Positions 1 to 12,010 of a stretch of DNA of 64,000 nucleotides are shown piece after piece (the first letter of the stretch is position 1; every line of letters starts with the position of its first letter). The DNA is taken from the NCBI GenBank assembly GCA_963556495.2, contig OY747702.1, forward strand, positions 57,347,286 through 57,411,285. Direction: 5' to 3'. This stretch comes from Valencia hispanica. Lineage: Eukaryota; Chordata; Actinopteri; Cyprinodontiformes; Valenciidae. The notes under the pieces were generated by a model. It saw nothing but the letters and a program-made list of their open reading frames with translations. It ran no database searches and had not been told where the DNA came from. Both the position numbers and the translations under genes were made by a program.

Positions 1-2020
1 CAGGCCACGAAAGCCTGAAGTGTTTTTTTTTTCCAGTGCAAGGAACTCCAGTCATTATTTACCAGGTCCTTCTAAGTCTGGGAGTTATATTAGATTCTGA
101 AACAGAGCTGATCAAACTTAGTCCAGATGTCAAAAAAGCAGTGTAATGACCTACCACACTCCAATAAATGACTTCAGCATTACATGCAAGCTAAAATTGA
201 TAAAACCTTACTACTATTCAAGCAGTTTCAAGTTTTGTGTTTTGTCCTGTTCTGTATGTTTCCAGAATAAAAACTGGGAAGGAGAATGAAAACATTTGAG
301 ATATGTAGGGACTCTGATAGTACACAGCGACTCGTATAATCGGTACCAAATACTGAATACAGATAGCTTTTCTGCAGAGCACTTTCTACATAGAAGAACA
401 GGTGCGGATGAGGTGTACAATAAAAACTCTTTACCTTTAAGCTGTGGATGCCGCTTGAGGATGTTTGCCACTTTTTGGGGGAAACTGCCTAAAATATTTT
501 CCGTTTTCCCTGTTCTATGTCAGTTGCCATGGTGCCGCAACCTCTGCCCCGCATTCTTAGCCAGCCAGCTCACCCCTGACCTCTGCTAATGCTCCTTGTT
601 CGACACACACTGCCCCCGGCTGCCTGGCCAGGAAGGTCATCCTTCAAAGTGACACAGACAGCAAGGTCACCGTCAGTGAATGCTGTCGGCGGATCAGTTG
701 TCTCGTCCAAGACTGTCTCTCCCCTGTTCCTGTACCCCTAAAGGGCTACAGTGCCACCAGCAGTCACTTAGCACGTCATGTCTCTAGAAGAAAAATACCA
801 GCTGAGGAAGGGAAACCAAGGCACTACCTCCCAGCCTTTTGTTTCAGTCTTTGTTACTTTATGTGACGCTGAAAAAGGGATGGCTAAGACATTAAAACCA
901 CACAGCAGAGTTTACAAAGATCACTCCAATAATGGCAAATGTGCTAAATATACAAATTGGCCTGTGCTTTTATTCATGTCAGCCCTAATACGACAGCGTG
1001 TGAGAATTCCTCTTCCTGTTTGGCATACACAATTAAACCTGAATTCTATCCTCCTCATGGGGCACTCAGTGATGATGAGTAAGCATATTCCATAAATGAC
1101 CCAGCTGCTGGAGCATATTGTGTTTCGCCTCATCAGGGATTCACAGGGACTGACAGCGGATCAGCTGCATTCGGTCAGGGCTCCGTCTCCAGCTGACCGG
1201 CAGGCCGGCCGGCCCTGCGTTTCAACCAACTTCTCCTGTCTGCTTCAGCCAGGTGGTCTGATGGCGGCTGCCCAGATGTGTGGCTCATTATGACAGGAAT
1301 TAGACTGCATTTGTCTTTGTATAAATGAAAACCTTTGTCTGTAATGTGAAATTAAATGAGAGAAATGCATAACTGCACATTTTAAACTGACACAGTTAGG
1401 GATTTATGTTGTATGACTCATTGATTTGTGAAAATTGAATCTGTGTATGGAATCATTTCCTGATCAAATCGATTGGATTGGAATAACTTGAGAGAAGGCT
1501 GACATCAAACACAAGTCTATAGCTGAACAAGATTAAATCCATACTTATTGCCAACTGTATGCAAAGGTCAGAAAAAAGGAAAACAGAAGTTAAATCTGAA
1601 ACCCTGAGTTTCAGTCTGCGATCATTGATTTTTCTTCCAGGTCCTTAATGGACAGGCTAAAAATATGCACCTTCTGGGTGCAGCTCTTATTTTGACAGAG
1701 ATCCCAGTACATGTGCCCTCTAAGAATAAATCCAGAATTCAAGGAGCATTTTAAAACAAGCTTTCCCGAATACATGTTTAGTGATATTTTGAGGCTTTTA
1801 TCAAACAGAACCTGATACGTCTTCAAATGGCTGTACAAAAAGATGACTGCGGTCCAGATGATGCCTAAAACAAGCCGGAGCTTAACTGTTGCTGTAAATG
1901 TGCATATCAAGTATCGGATATGTTCAGCCTCCTCCTGTTCTGTGTGCAGACATGTCAGCTTTCTTACCGAAATGTAACGAGGACAGACAATGAAACAAAA
2001 ACAACACAGAATTGTTACGT
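1..2020. other. No gene or repeat recognised
   Basis: Mixed-composition DNA in which all ORFs are short, overlap on opposite strands and match no family I know. The stretch around 590-770 is richer in GC than its flanks but shows neither a clear ORF nor splice-site pairs. A doubtful ORF at the right end is listed separately. It may be intronic or intergenic. Confidence 0.5.
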
Positions 2021-2042
2021 AAAATGGCAGGTTTTTGCACAT
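1611..2042 (-). other. 143-codon ORF of doubtful coding status
   Basis: One of the longer ORFs outside recognisable transposons. The translation begins with a hydrophobic, Cys-rich stretch resembling a signal peptide (residues 6-20) and has a second hydrophobic segment near residues 56-70 (LRLVLGIIWTAVIFLY), so it could encode a small membrane protein. I recognise no family. Against coding: the first seven or so codons (MCKNLPF) lie inside a 68-bp inverted repeat whose other arm is at 2429-2496, next to the decayed end of a Tc1 element. The start codon and apparent signal peptide may therefore be accidental. A GT-AAG donor-like site also lies within it on this strand, near 1968. Coding status is unresolved. 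Confidence 0.18.
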
Positions 2043-2496
2043 TTTCTTTGTATTCCTTGTAAAACATTGGTGTCTGATGTTATAATAAGCATAATTATTC
2101 CGTCCTCATTGACTCTAACAGAAAAATACACTCCCTCAACTGTCTGTCTTCTATGTTTGTCTTCTTTGACAAAACATCTGACCAAATGTGAACCTCTGAC
2201 AAGTCTCCCACAATAAGATCAGTATCTCCAATAATACGATGGACTCCTTTCAATGAACTTTAAAAGAAAAATGTTTTCAGACAAAGGGAAATAAGAAAGA
2301 GTTATTTGCTGTCAGATTTAAATAAAATCAAACATTACAGTTATTAGTAGTTCACCTACACATTGTAGTCACTGATTTATCACCCTGTGTGTCTCAATGC
2401 TGCAGAATTACACTGCTTTGCAATATGTTTATTATAACATCAGACACCAATGTTTTACAAGGAAAACAAAGAAAATGTGCAAAAACCTGCCGTTTT
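2021..2496. repeat. 68-bp inverted repeat (arms 2021-2088 and 2429-2496)
   Basis: The plus strand of the right arm matches the reverse complement of the left arm at 66 of 68 positions, by my alignment. The arms are separated by 340 bp. The right arm runs into the eroded left end of a Tc1-like element, so the left arm probably copies that junction in inverted orientation. The spacer contains nothing I recognise. Confidence 0.75.
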
Positions 2497-3033
2497 CACA
2501 ACTGTCACATTACAACAGCAAACTGCTATTTATTACATTGGCGTTCTATGTGATTTTTTTTGTGGAAGTAGATGCAGGGTTTGTATTTTATAAATAAACA
2601 CTGAAAGGTGTGGCCTCCATTTATAACCCCCCCCCGTCAGTCAATACTTTGTAAAACCACTGTTCTTCTAGGGTGTGGCTTTACCACCTCTGGGTATCTA
2701 GATTCAAATTTTGGCTCATTTCTCTAAATGGCACTAGTCTCGCCACAGACTGTCTATTGAACTTAGATCTGGACTTTGACTAGCCTATTTAAAGCAACAC
2801 TTCATAGGTTTCCTGCTTCCCCTCCCTACTGGTTGAAAGCGTAATTACAACTGTTGCCCTGATCAAGGTTGTTTATTGCAGTTTCTGGCCAGCAGAAGGC
2901 TACTGATTGATTGCAGTCCCATGTGAAGCTGCTCAAGTTTTTGGTTCAAGAACCACTGAAACCAATTGGAAAGCAATAGCTTAAAGTGCTAAAGAATATA
3001 GGAATATAATTCATTTAGCCCAATGTTCTAGGA

Positions 3034-3316
3034 CAGTGGTTCCCAAACAAATTTTCCTTGACGACCCCCTTTGCCCGTGTCCAAAACAAGTTGAGACCCC
3101 CCCCAAACACAAGTCCACCTGGATACACCCCTTAAAAGTGAATAATTACAACTTTAATTTGCAAAAAATAAACAGCAAGTGTAGGTTTTTGTTCTTATTT
3201 TTCTTGTTTTACACTGTAAGCTATACAGATAATTTTCTTTTTGTCTTTTCGATTTTATATGTAATAACTATAATTTTGGTAACCTCAGCACAGAACATTG
3301 TGAGGACCCCCTGAGA
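3034..3316 (+). mobile_element. hAT-type fragment inside the Tc1 remnant
   Basis: It begins with CAGTGGTTCCCAAAC, the terminal sequence of a widespread non-autonomous hAT family in fishes, followed by the characteristic GACGACCCCCTTT-like stretch and an AT-rich core. It ends near a second GAGGACCCCCTGAG stretch. I could not find a matching right terminus or an 8-bp duplication, so the copy is probably truncated. Confidence 0.5.
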
Positions 3317-3399
3317 TCTGTGCTATGGACTGAAGACAGTTTAGTGCATTGTTTCAAAAATGACTGTCATCGTTAATGGTCCCATTCAAATTCTTAAAA

Positions 3400-3505
3400 A
3401 ATAAATAAATACAAATCGATACATTGCTTTTGGATATTGATACAATATTATTACATACATTTTGTAACATATCAGTGTATCGATATTTTCTTACATCCCT
3501 AGAGC
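3400..3505. repeat. Small AT-rich inverted-repeat MITE
   Basis: The ends carry ATCGATACATTG and, inverted, CAGTGTATCGATAT, with TACATCCCTAG at the right edge. This resembles the short hAT-derived elements that start TAGGGATGTAA in fishes. About 105 bp long and clearly non-coding. Confidence 0.45.
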
Positions 3506-4055
3506 TTTGTATGTAAAAATCAAATTTTGCTCACACCTGACCATAACAAGTCCATCCACATGTTTACGATGTCCCCCTTAATGGCTTATGGCACACTGAA
3601 ACCAGGACTTCACATGGCTTTCTCTTCGAACTCGCCCATAAAGGTCATGTTTTTGGAGTGCTTAAATAGCAGTTTTCCTGTGGATATATTCTCCCATCTG
3701 AGCTGCGGCTCTCTGCAGCTCCTCCAAAGGCCTTCACAGAACAGCTGCATTTATACTGATACTAAGCTACATGAGGTTAGCTCATGTTTTGAATTAGGGG
3801 GCTTCTGAAGGCATGTCTGCTGCACGGGATTTTATTTAGAGGGATCAGAGTAAATGGGGGAAGAATACTCATGCATGCCAAACTATTCTGATTTTCAAAT
3901 AATAAAGAAAAAAAACTTTTTTTCTTTTCTTTCCATTATGTGTGATTCGGTGATCATTTATCACATAAATACCCAATAAAATGCACAGAGGTTTGTAGCT
4001 GTAGCGTGGCAAAATGTGAAAAGGGTGTGAATTATGGTGCGAATGGAATGCCAAA

Positions 4056-6579
4056 ATCAGCTGACCATGATCTACAGGATGATACATCTATATTAAAGTG
4101 TTGTGTTTATAAATATTTTTGTCATGTTTCTGATACCCATATGTATACTGCAGTGAATACGTGAGTCTAGAATTACCATGGAAATATTTACTGTTCAAGC
4201 CATGAGAATAATACTGCCCTAATATTTGCTTATATTAAATACAAAACAATTATAAATTGTCTTAACAAATGAAGCTGAAAATGAAAAAAACGTTGATCTT
4301 TGCATATATCTTAATTCATTTTAATCAGTCTTATTGTACATGACACAACACCTAATATTAGGATAATATGCCTAATGCGCCTAATTCATTTCATAACACA
4401 TGCACCTTGTTAATAGCACACCTAAAGGATGTATCGGATTAAATTACCTTTTTTAAAGATGGCGAGTTTTGGCCACCCATTAGCATTCATTCTCACTGAG
4501 CCTGCCAGTTTCTGAATTAAAACCCTGGTACTTTTGCTCCCATTGTTGTTTCTGTTGATTTCAGTGTAATGTAAACACCCTGTCAGCAGGTCTGGATAAT
4601 CACAAAACAGGAAGCTCCTTCTCTCTTCTCTGCCTATCCTGTGATTCAGAGTGAGTGCAGCTTCCCTGAAAATGGAGGGCCTTGTCTTTGCCTCCTTTAT
4701 TAATGTCAAAAACGTGGAGAGAAAACAGGCTGTGTGCTGCAACACAGAGAGAGCAGGATTATGGATTCAGGCACTCTCACCTGCGCACGCACACTGTCAC
4801 ACCACTTATGTATACAAATATTACACATCACAACACAGATGTGTACAAGACACACATATATAGGGGACATAATCCACATCATTTACCAAATCCAACGGGC
4901 TGAAATACGCAGATACAGCATTGGTAATTCACAGTTAAAGCACATACAAGAAGAGCAAAGTCCGTATTAGTGCTTTCCTTTAACCATGCTACTCCATATC
5001 AGAGGGAATGCGTCAGCTCTACCATGGTTAACACTCAATAAAACATCAAAAGGGATGAAGCTCAGAGGTCTGGACAAATACACACCCACACAGATACCAG
5101 ATCCAGAAAGTCTCACACACATATATACACTCCTGGGTGCATATTTAACAGCTGTGTGGTGTGGGTGAAGCTCAGTGGATGAAATGAACAGGCAGAACAG
5201 ATTACTGGTTTGCATCCCTTTCAAGGGAAAGCAAAGAGACTCTGTCAACTGAATGCTAAATTTCTATTTCAATGGAGCGTTTGTGTGCCGTAGCTTCTCG
5301 CAATCAAGCCATATATCCGCTGGAACAATTGGCAATCTGGTAGCCGGGATAGACGAGTCAATGACAGGTACACAGGAGATGTCATCAACTTCCCATCAGG
5401 CTCCACTTCCCCCCAGTGGATGATTTGAAAGAGGAGAAAGACTCCTTTTGAAATGTTTATATCCAGAGGCAAAGACATTTAATGGTCACTGTTTTGCATG
5501 TTACAGGAGGAGGTTGGCATTATGAGGATGTGCCAATGCCAAAAACCAAGCTGTGACAGCGTATTCATTATTCAAAGATTTTAAATATTTCAGGGGAGCG
5601 ACAGGAAGCTCATGAAATAAATATTTCAAACATTGTGTTACAAAAAGAGGGAGCCTTACACTTGTCTCATATTGATTAAGAGGGCAGTGGATTTACTCCG
5701 CATGAAAAGAACATGTAGGCATGGATAAAGCCTCCTGAAATGGCCTTAATTTCATTTAGAAAAATGAGAATGGTTTGTAAAAATCATTAAGTATTCAGAT
5801 GATCATTATTATCAGAAATTAAAGAGAATTTCTTTAAGAGAAATGGACTGCTGAACCAGAAGGTTGAAGGTATAATGTATGGAGATAGTCCAACACTGGA
5901 CACAATCAGCTCTCTGTCCACAGAGATAAAAAGGACCAGGCATCCTCTAAAACGCACAGGCATTCATCCACAAACTGAAAAGTAGCAACTGCACAAAACT
6001 AATTCTCCCCACGCAAATTCGAGACATCGCAAAAGCCGGGAGAACACAACTGCCGCAATTATGCCCCCCTTCCAGTTGCAGCCTCCCCTGGTGATGTGAT
6101 GTTGCACCGAAGGTATAGGAAATAAATTGCTTCATAGACGGGCTTCTCCTTTCTCAGCAAACAGATGCCCAAGTATGCAGATAGACACAGACACATTCTT
6201 CTCTGCAGAGGGGAGTAGCCTGCCGGCAGTCATCAAAAAAAAGCAATCATGTTCTCTGTGAGCCATGGAGGGATGATGTATAGATAAAATGTAGATGCTA
6301 AGTTTGAAGCTTCAACAAAACTGATCAGAATCTAGAATAGCTTCTTCTTTCCTTCTCATAGGACGGTTTTGGTCATGCAGCATTTATGTTTTCTTAAATT
6401 TAAGTCATAAAACATGATATAATTACTTACCTTCAAATATTATCCAAACTCCTATAGTCCACAAGATAAGCCGTCACAAAGTAAGCTCAGTGCAGCTCCA
6501 CAGCAAAGGAAAAAAGGAAAAGATCCTCAGTCTCTCAGAATCAGAACCCAATTTAGAGCTGCTTCTGATCAGAACTTAC
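4056..6579. other. Single-copy-looking DNA, no gene recognised
   Basis: No ORF with family resemblance. 4770-4860 is rich in CA dinucleotides interrupted by other bases. The remaining sequence has even composition, no transposon ends and no tandem repeats that I can see. Confidence 0.45.
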
Positions 6580-7110
6580 TTTTTGTGAAAAAGACGTCCT
6601 TCACTGAATTTGTAATATAATCCATTCCCTTTATACTTTCCCGGTTCAAGAAGATCATCCGCTGTGATATCCCACCCTGACACAGTGAAATAATGTCATG
6701 TGTTCTTCTTGAAGATCGGTGATGGGGAAAAAACTAAGCAAGAGGAGGGAAAAAAAGGGAGAAAGTACCAGCTCCACTGCAAGCGAATCCAGCCGGTCCT
6801 CTCCTTCAGCAGCTCTTCTCTTGGCTTCAGAGTGAAATTCAGCATCTGCTGTTCATTCCCACATCAAGAGGAGGGTACCCCCTCCGCAGCCCCCCCTCTC
6901 TTCTTATGGATGGAAACTTTCACACACCTCCACCAAAGCTGGAAGATGTGACAGTTGATGCCAGTGAGGCTGGATTATGTCTTCTTTTCCATATAGTATC
7001 CTCGCTCATTAATGGATTTGATCCTTTCTTTCTCTCCAGTTTGGGTTTCATGCGGCTCGCTCCTCTCTGCAATGGATGCTGAGGAAGCGGCGGAATGAGA
7101 CGAGCTGCTT
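6580..7110 (-). other. Candidate 5' exon of a minus-strand gene
   Basis: Read on the minus strand, a moderately GC-rich, GA-rich block runs down to a strong splice-donor match, ACAAAAA|GTAAGT, with the intron starting at 6579. The last ATG-initiated frame before the donor starts at 6658 and reads MIFLNRESIKGMDYITNSVKDVFFTK, ending in phase +1. Several upstream ATGs open only short frames, as is common in 5' untranslated regions. The block is followed on the genomic plus side by a pyrimidine-rich stretch that would be the promoter. I recognise no protein family in the 26 residues, and the downstream exon is not identifiable. This is inference from composition and one splice site. Confidence 0.28.
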
Positions 7111-7260
7111 GTTCTCCCACTGTGGGGCTCTTTCTCTCTCCCTCTCTTTTCTTCACCCTCCCTCCCTGCTTCTGACTGCACCTCCCCACCTCTTCCTTTC
7201 CTCACTCCTTCTCTCCTTCCCTCCACACAGACAGATATGCACTTCTCTTGCTCTGACTCT
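7110..7260 (-). promoter_or_regulatory. Possible GA-rich promoter
   Basis: A near-continuous CT-rich run on the plus strand (GA-rich on the minus strand) lies directly upstream of the candidate exon, with no TATA box that I can place. Such tracts are common in TATA-less vertebrate promoters, but a plain pyrimidine tract would look the same. Confidence 0.2.
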
Positions 7261-8593
7261 TGACAATTACTGCTGTGCCATTTCCAGCCATGTCAGACAG
7301 AAAGGTTCACCGCCCATACTCCTTAGAGAAACAAGTAAAGCTTGATAAATATGTAAAATCAAACAGATATGAAGAGAAGGAGCAACAGCATGAGAAAGTG
7401 CATGGAGCAGAGAGGCAATCGAATCTCCCTTCTTCATCCTCCTAACCTGATTGCTAAATATCCCCAGGGCTGATGCTGTTTTGCATCTCATCTCTTTGTC
7501 ATAACTTCTCTGCTTAGAGGAGTCGGCTTGATGCTGGCCAGCTGTCAAGAGTGACTGAAGAGGAAGACAAAAATAGCAAGCAAGAGCAACATACTGCATG
7601 GAAACAAGGACAATGCATGTGCAGTAGCAGGTGCAAAGTTATATAATTAGCAACTGCAAAAGAGTAAACTGTAGCCGTTGCATGTGTGCCAAGCTGCAAG
7701 ACGCAGCAATAAATAATGTAAACTAAAAGAATCTGTAACATATCTTTGAAAGTCTCCCACAGAACCAGAATCTCCCACACGGTACCGTTGAAACCCGCAA
7801 GGCCATTCCTGGCATAAACCATTTGTAATGTACTTAAAGGTGGATGACAATGAAAGATTCTGCTTTCACTACACACCCACTGCAAATAAGTAATGATACT
7901 AAAGCAAGGCAAACATTTAGCTAAACTTGGTTTTCCCAGCAAGTCTGGGTGTTTGTTTTCTGTTTGCTGTGTAACCCCCAACACGTTCATCCGTTTCAAT
8001 GAAATGCAGAATAACAATTTCACCTCTCAGCTATGCATAAGGTAGGAAACACAGGGAGTATACAGATTAGGCTCAATGGCGTTTCCTGTTTTCACATAGC
8101 CTTGATGAGAACATTACAACCCTGATGCCATGAAGCCGAGGCGACTTATCAGGAAACTTATCTTTCTGAAAAAAAAAAAGTAAATAGGAGAGTATGATCA
8201 ACTTTTTTTTCCCCCATTTTTGATTTTAAGGTTCCTTGTTGTTCTTTTTTTACCATCAGTTATGTTACAAGTCCATTTATAAATTCGCTAAAATTGCTAA
8301 ATTGGTGCGTATATACAGTATTTAATTGGGAAAAACCCACACATGATAAAACCTGTGCATCCCAATAAATGAGGTTACGGATAATCTTATTTATTTTAGG
8401 AACTCCATGACCAAACGAAACATAATATCTAGATTAATTCCACACAAACTGATGTTTAAAGTCCCTTTTTTCTGTTAATAATGATCATTTGAATGGATGC
8501 TGATGGACAAATTATGTTCTGTTCTCTATGTCCTCTTAATAGATTAATAGGGGGAAAATCAAAACATTTTCATTTGCCTTTTTGCACTAGTGC
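7261..8593. other. No gene recognised
   Basis: Contains a 169-codon minus-strand ORF (7514-8023) rich in Cys, Leu and Ser with no family resemblance and overlapping ORFs on the other strand; I regard it as chance. Short poly-A (8168-8178) and poly-T runs are present. No transposon termini seen. Confidence 0.4.
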
Positions 8594-8775
8594 TTGGGCT
8601 GGACAATATATTGATTATATCAATTTATCAAATTTACTGTCTGGGAAATAAAAATAAAAATAAAATAATATTTTGACTTTGAATTCAGGTCAACTCCAAA
8701 TTTCTTTTTATAAATAGAAAGGGTGAAAATCAATTAAGAGATAATGTTTTTTTTTATCCTTATTTCCCAGCCCTA
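8594..8775. mobile_element. hAT-type MITE with 8-bp duplication
   Basis: The element starts TTGGGCTGG and ends CCAGCCCTA, so the termini are inverted repeats, and the body is AT-rich. It is flanked by ACTAGTGC (8586-8593) and ACTGGTGC (8776-8783), an 8-bp duplication with one mismatch, as expected for hAT insertion. About 182 bp, non-coding. A fragment of the same terminal type lies at 29,314-29,382. Confidence 0.75.
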
Positions 8776-8783
8776 ACTGGTGC

Positions 8784-10604
8784 TATTTTTATCTCTGCCA
8801 GATGGCACAGTGTGGCTGAAAATGTCTGTGAGTCAACATAAATGTGTGACAAATGTTCTAAAACTGTAGGCAATTTTTAATGAAAGCATGCATTTTTCCA
8901 GAAATACTGCTCTCTCTTCTGTCCCCTTCCCTTGACCACTCTCTGAAATACCTTGCAGATAAGCCCCATGGATGAGGTAGCATCACAGACGCTCCTGAGC
9001 ATCATTAATCATGTGGCTCATCTTCCAACAGTCATCAGCCAACAACTGCAACTGCTTTACTATTGCTTTTTCTCACAACAACCTATAGAAGTAAATGAAA
9101 ATTAAGGATTCTGTATTGTTTTCATTAATTGTGGATTTATTCATTATAAATAATTTATTTTGGTTTTATGTAATTTTCAAAATTACAGACCTCTCTCATC
9201 TTTTTCACAATCAGTGGCTGCCAAATACATTTTTGCTATTTCACCCCAAGGCCTTCAGTGATATCCTACTTAGTCCAACCTAAATTAATATACCTCATAA
9301 TTAATATCAATATGACACCACAGCTCCGGAATTCATGCAGAATCACACATACATTACATGCTGGTCAAGCAACGCTTAATTTTCGGAGCATTTAAAATTA
9401 ATAAGCTACTAACTAAGATCACGATACTGTCAAATCTCAAAAATAAAAGCCCATTTAAAAATGTTAGTCAATAAAGTTTTAATAACTCCACCAGAGTATA
9501 TGTGAGCTTAAACCAGTTCGTCCAACAAAATGTGCATTGTCACCATTTCATATAAGATACAAACAAGGCGATAACGTAACCAAGAGTTCAATGAAAACAA
9601 AAAAAGAGTAAAGCCAACACAATATTTGGATTTGTTTTGGAGAAAATGCAACACCAAAACAATTGAACATGTTGGCGTAGCTGCGCGCACCACGTTATTT
9701 ACAATATAAAATGCGGTGGTTCAGAATTTATTTTCTAATTTGTAGCATTTTTGATATTTTATTTTGTCCCCATTACTTGATTACTAACAAAATTAAATTA
9801 CCAAAAACATATTAAAAATACAAATAAAATGCATGCACCCACCAACATGGATCTTCTCCACATCACCTGCTTATTTGAAAATAAAATCCATCCTTCTTTC
9901 TTTTCTCAAGAAGACCTCAATTGTTGTAAATTTTATCTTTGCGCTTCAAGTGTACAAGTCAGCATAGTTCATACTTCTCCGTCCTTTTCTATGGACATGG
10001 AGGCTAATGCTGAAAGTTGTGTCTGTCTGCATGTGTTTCTTGAAAAGTTCATCTTAAAAAATGGCATGGCAACTATATCTGCAACCAAATCTGTCCCATC
10101 TCTTCCTTCAGCCATCATGGGCAAAAAAAAAGGTAGTTGTCTGTAGCTAACGAATCTTTGGGTTTATTTCAGCTATTTTGCAAAATGCTGCCTTTCAGGT
10201 TGTCACGTGCTTATCCAATCCGAGGACACTAGGTGGTTTATATTGTAAGGCCAGTTTATCTAATATGATCTTTTGCCGATTTGGAACGCCAAGACGTATA
10301 GAGAACAACAAAACAGACCGCTGTGTTTGTTTGTTTACATGTATTTTTAGAGTTTTCAATGAACTGCACTTCTAGTAAAAAGCTTTCCTTCTCAATCAAA
10401 ACTCGCTCACTGTCGGCCATTGCTCCTTGAGCGGATGTGCGTTTACAAGCGGAAGTAGTGTTGCCAACTGTCTCTGACAGAAAGTACCCCAAGTTGACCC
10501 AGAAGGTCACTAGATGTCGTTAGATGATGTCACACGCTAATTTGCATATTAATGATGTCATCACGTCGATGTGAATGAAACAGAAAGGAGGAAATAATTA
10601 GATC
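8784..10604. other. AT-rich DNA, no gene recognised
   Basis: No protein family seen in any frame. 10,190-10,560 has features often found in fish interspersed repeats (for example GTTGCCAACTGTCTCTGACAG), but I cannot define ends. The rest is AT-rich with no clear structure. Confidence 0.4.
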
Positions 10605-10606
10605 TA

Positions 10607-11991
10607 CAGTCGTGGCCAAAAGTTTTGAGAATGACACAAATATTAGTTTTCACAAAGTTTGTTGCAAAACTACTTTTAGATCTTTGTTTCAGTTGTTTCT
10701 GTGATGTACTGAAATATAATTACAAGCACTTTATACGTTTCAAAGGCTTTTGTTGACAATTACATGACATTTATGCAAAGAGTCAATATTTGCAGTGTTG
10801 GCCCTTCTTTTTCAGGACATCTGCAATTCGACTCGGCATGCTCTCAATCAATTCTGGGCCAAATCCTGACTGACAGCAACCCATTCTTTCATAATCACTT
10901 CTTGGAGTTTGTCAGAATTAGTGGGTTTTTGTTTGTCCACCCGACTCTTGAGGAATGACCACAAGTTCTCAATGGGATTAAGATCTGGGGAGTTTCCAGG
11001 CCATGGACCCAAAATTTAAACGTTTTGGTCCCCGAGCCACTTAGTTATCACTTTTGCCTTATGGCACTGTGCTCCATTGTGCTGGAAGATGCATTGTTCT
11101 TCACCAAACTGTTGTTGGATTGTTGGAAGAAGTTGCTGTTGGAGGGTGTTTTGGTACCATTCTTTATTCATGGCTGTGTTTTTGGGCAAAATTGTAAGTG
11201 AGCCCACTCCCTTGGATGAGAAGCAACCCCACACATGAATGATCTCAGGATGCTTTACTGTTGGCATGACACAGGACTGATGGTAGTGCTCACCTTCTCT
11301 TCTCCAGACAAGCCTTTTTCCAGATGCCCCAAACAATCGGAAAGAGGCTTCATGGGAGAATATGACTTTGCCCCAGTCCTCCATTCACCAGACTTTCTGC
11401 AGAAGATCAATCTGTCCCTGATGTTTTTTCTGGAGAGAAGTGGCTTCTTTGCTGCCCTTCTTGACACCAGGCCATCTTCCAAAAGTCTTCGCCTCACTGT
11501 GCGTGCAGATGCGCTCACACCCTGGTTGCTGCCATTCCTGAGCAAGCTCTGCACTAGTGGCACTCCAATCCCACAGCTGAATCCTCTTTAGGAGACGATC
11601 CTGGCGCTTGCTGGACTTTCTTGGACGCCCTGAAGCCTTCTTAACAAGAATTGAACCTCTTTCCTTGAAGTTCTTGATAATCCTATAAATTGTTGATTTA
11701 GGTGCAATTTTAGTAGCCACAACATCCTTGCCTGTGAAGCCATTTTTATGCAACGCAATGATGGCTGCACGCGTTTCTTTGCAGGCCACGATGGTTAACA
11801 ATGGAAGAACAATGATTTCAAGCATCACCCTCCTTTTAACATGTCAAGTCTGCCATTCTAACCCAATCAACCTGACATAAAGATCTCCAGCCTTGTGCTC
11901 GCCAACATTCTCACCTGAGTTAAAAAACGTAAGCAGCAACTTTTCCAACTTCCAATATTTATGTATTTCTCAAAACTTTTGGCCACAACTG
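10607..11991 (-). mobile_element. Tc1-like transposon with exact ends
   Basis: The left end CAGTCGTGGCCAAAAG and the right end CTTTTGGCCACAACTG form inverted termini, and a TA dinucleotide lies on each side (10,605-10,606 and 11,992-11,993), the Tc1/mariner target duplication. Length 1,385 bp. The right flank continues as (TA)n, so insertion was into or next to a TA tract. The single gene, on the minus strand, is dead (next entry). Sequence type and length match complete members of this family, so this is a whole copy damaged by point changes rather than a fragment. Confidence 0.93.
10783..11828 (-). pseudogene. Tc1-like transposase, inactivated
   Basis: Encodes the usual layout: an N-terminal helix-turn-helix DNA-binding part with a GRPRKS motif (from 11,828 to about 11,530), then a DDE catalytic domain. 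The frame starts at MMLEIIVLPLL, shifts near 11,530, shifts back near 11,385, and meets TAA at about 11,013-11,015; sequence homologous to the end of the protein continues to TGA at 10,783. The first catalytic Asp is His (FSHEAS, codon 11,352-11,354) and the second is Asn (QHNGA, codon 11,076-11,078); the Glu in NPIEN (10,968-10,970) remains. Spacing between the second and third catalytic positions is 35 residues. It cannot encode an active enzyme. Confidence 0.92.
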
Positions 11992-12010
11992 TATATATAT
12001 ATATATATAC
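11991..12010. repeat. (TA)n run at the Tc1 right flank
   Basis: A TA dinucleotide run of about nine units starts at the element boundary. It probably supplied the insertion target. Confidence 0.85.

Larger units (their letters stand above)
2476..4055 (-). mobile_element. Eroded Tc1-like element, interrupted
   Basis: Both ends resemble the long terminal inverted repeats (TIRs) of a fish Tc1 family: 2490-2620 reads like the left repeat, and 3930-4050 holds the matching right repeat (TATCACATAAA, CCCAATAAAAT, GTGGCAAAATGTG). Inside, 2635-2790 matches the C-terminal end of a minus-strand transposase gene and its 3' flank, and 3520-3740 matches its catalytic-core and N-terminal part. The middle (about 2790-3515) is foreign and contains a hAT fragment and a small MITE. 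No transposase frame is open. A second remnant of apparently the same family lies at 39.0-39.9 kb. Confidence 0.7.

Noticed and set aside
6920..7345. Overlapping Glu/Arg/Gly-rich ORFs on both strands near 7 kb
   Set aside because: They arise from the purine/pyrimidine tract and overlap in opposite strands and several frames; no family resemblance.
7514..8023. 169-codon minus-strand ORF
   Set aside because: No motif, overlapped by another ORF in a different frame, no splice or start context. Treated as chance.
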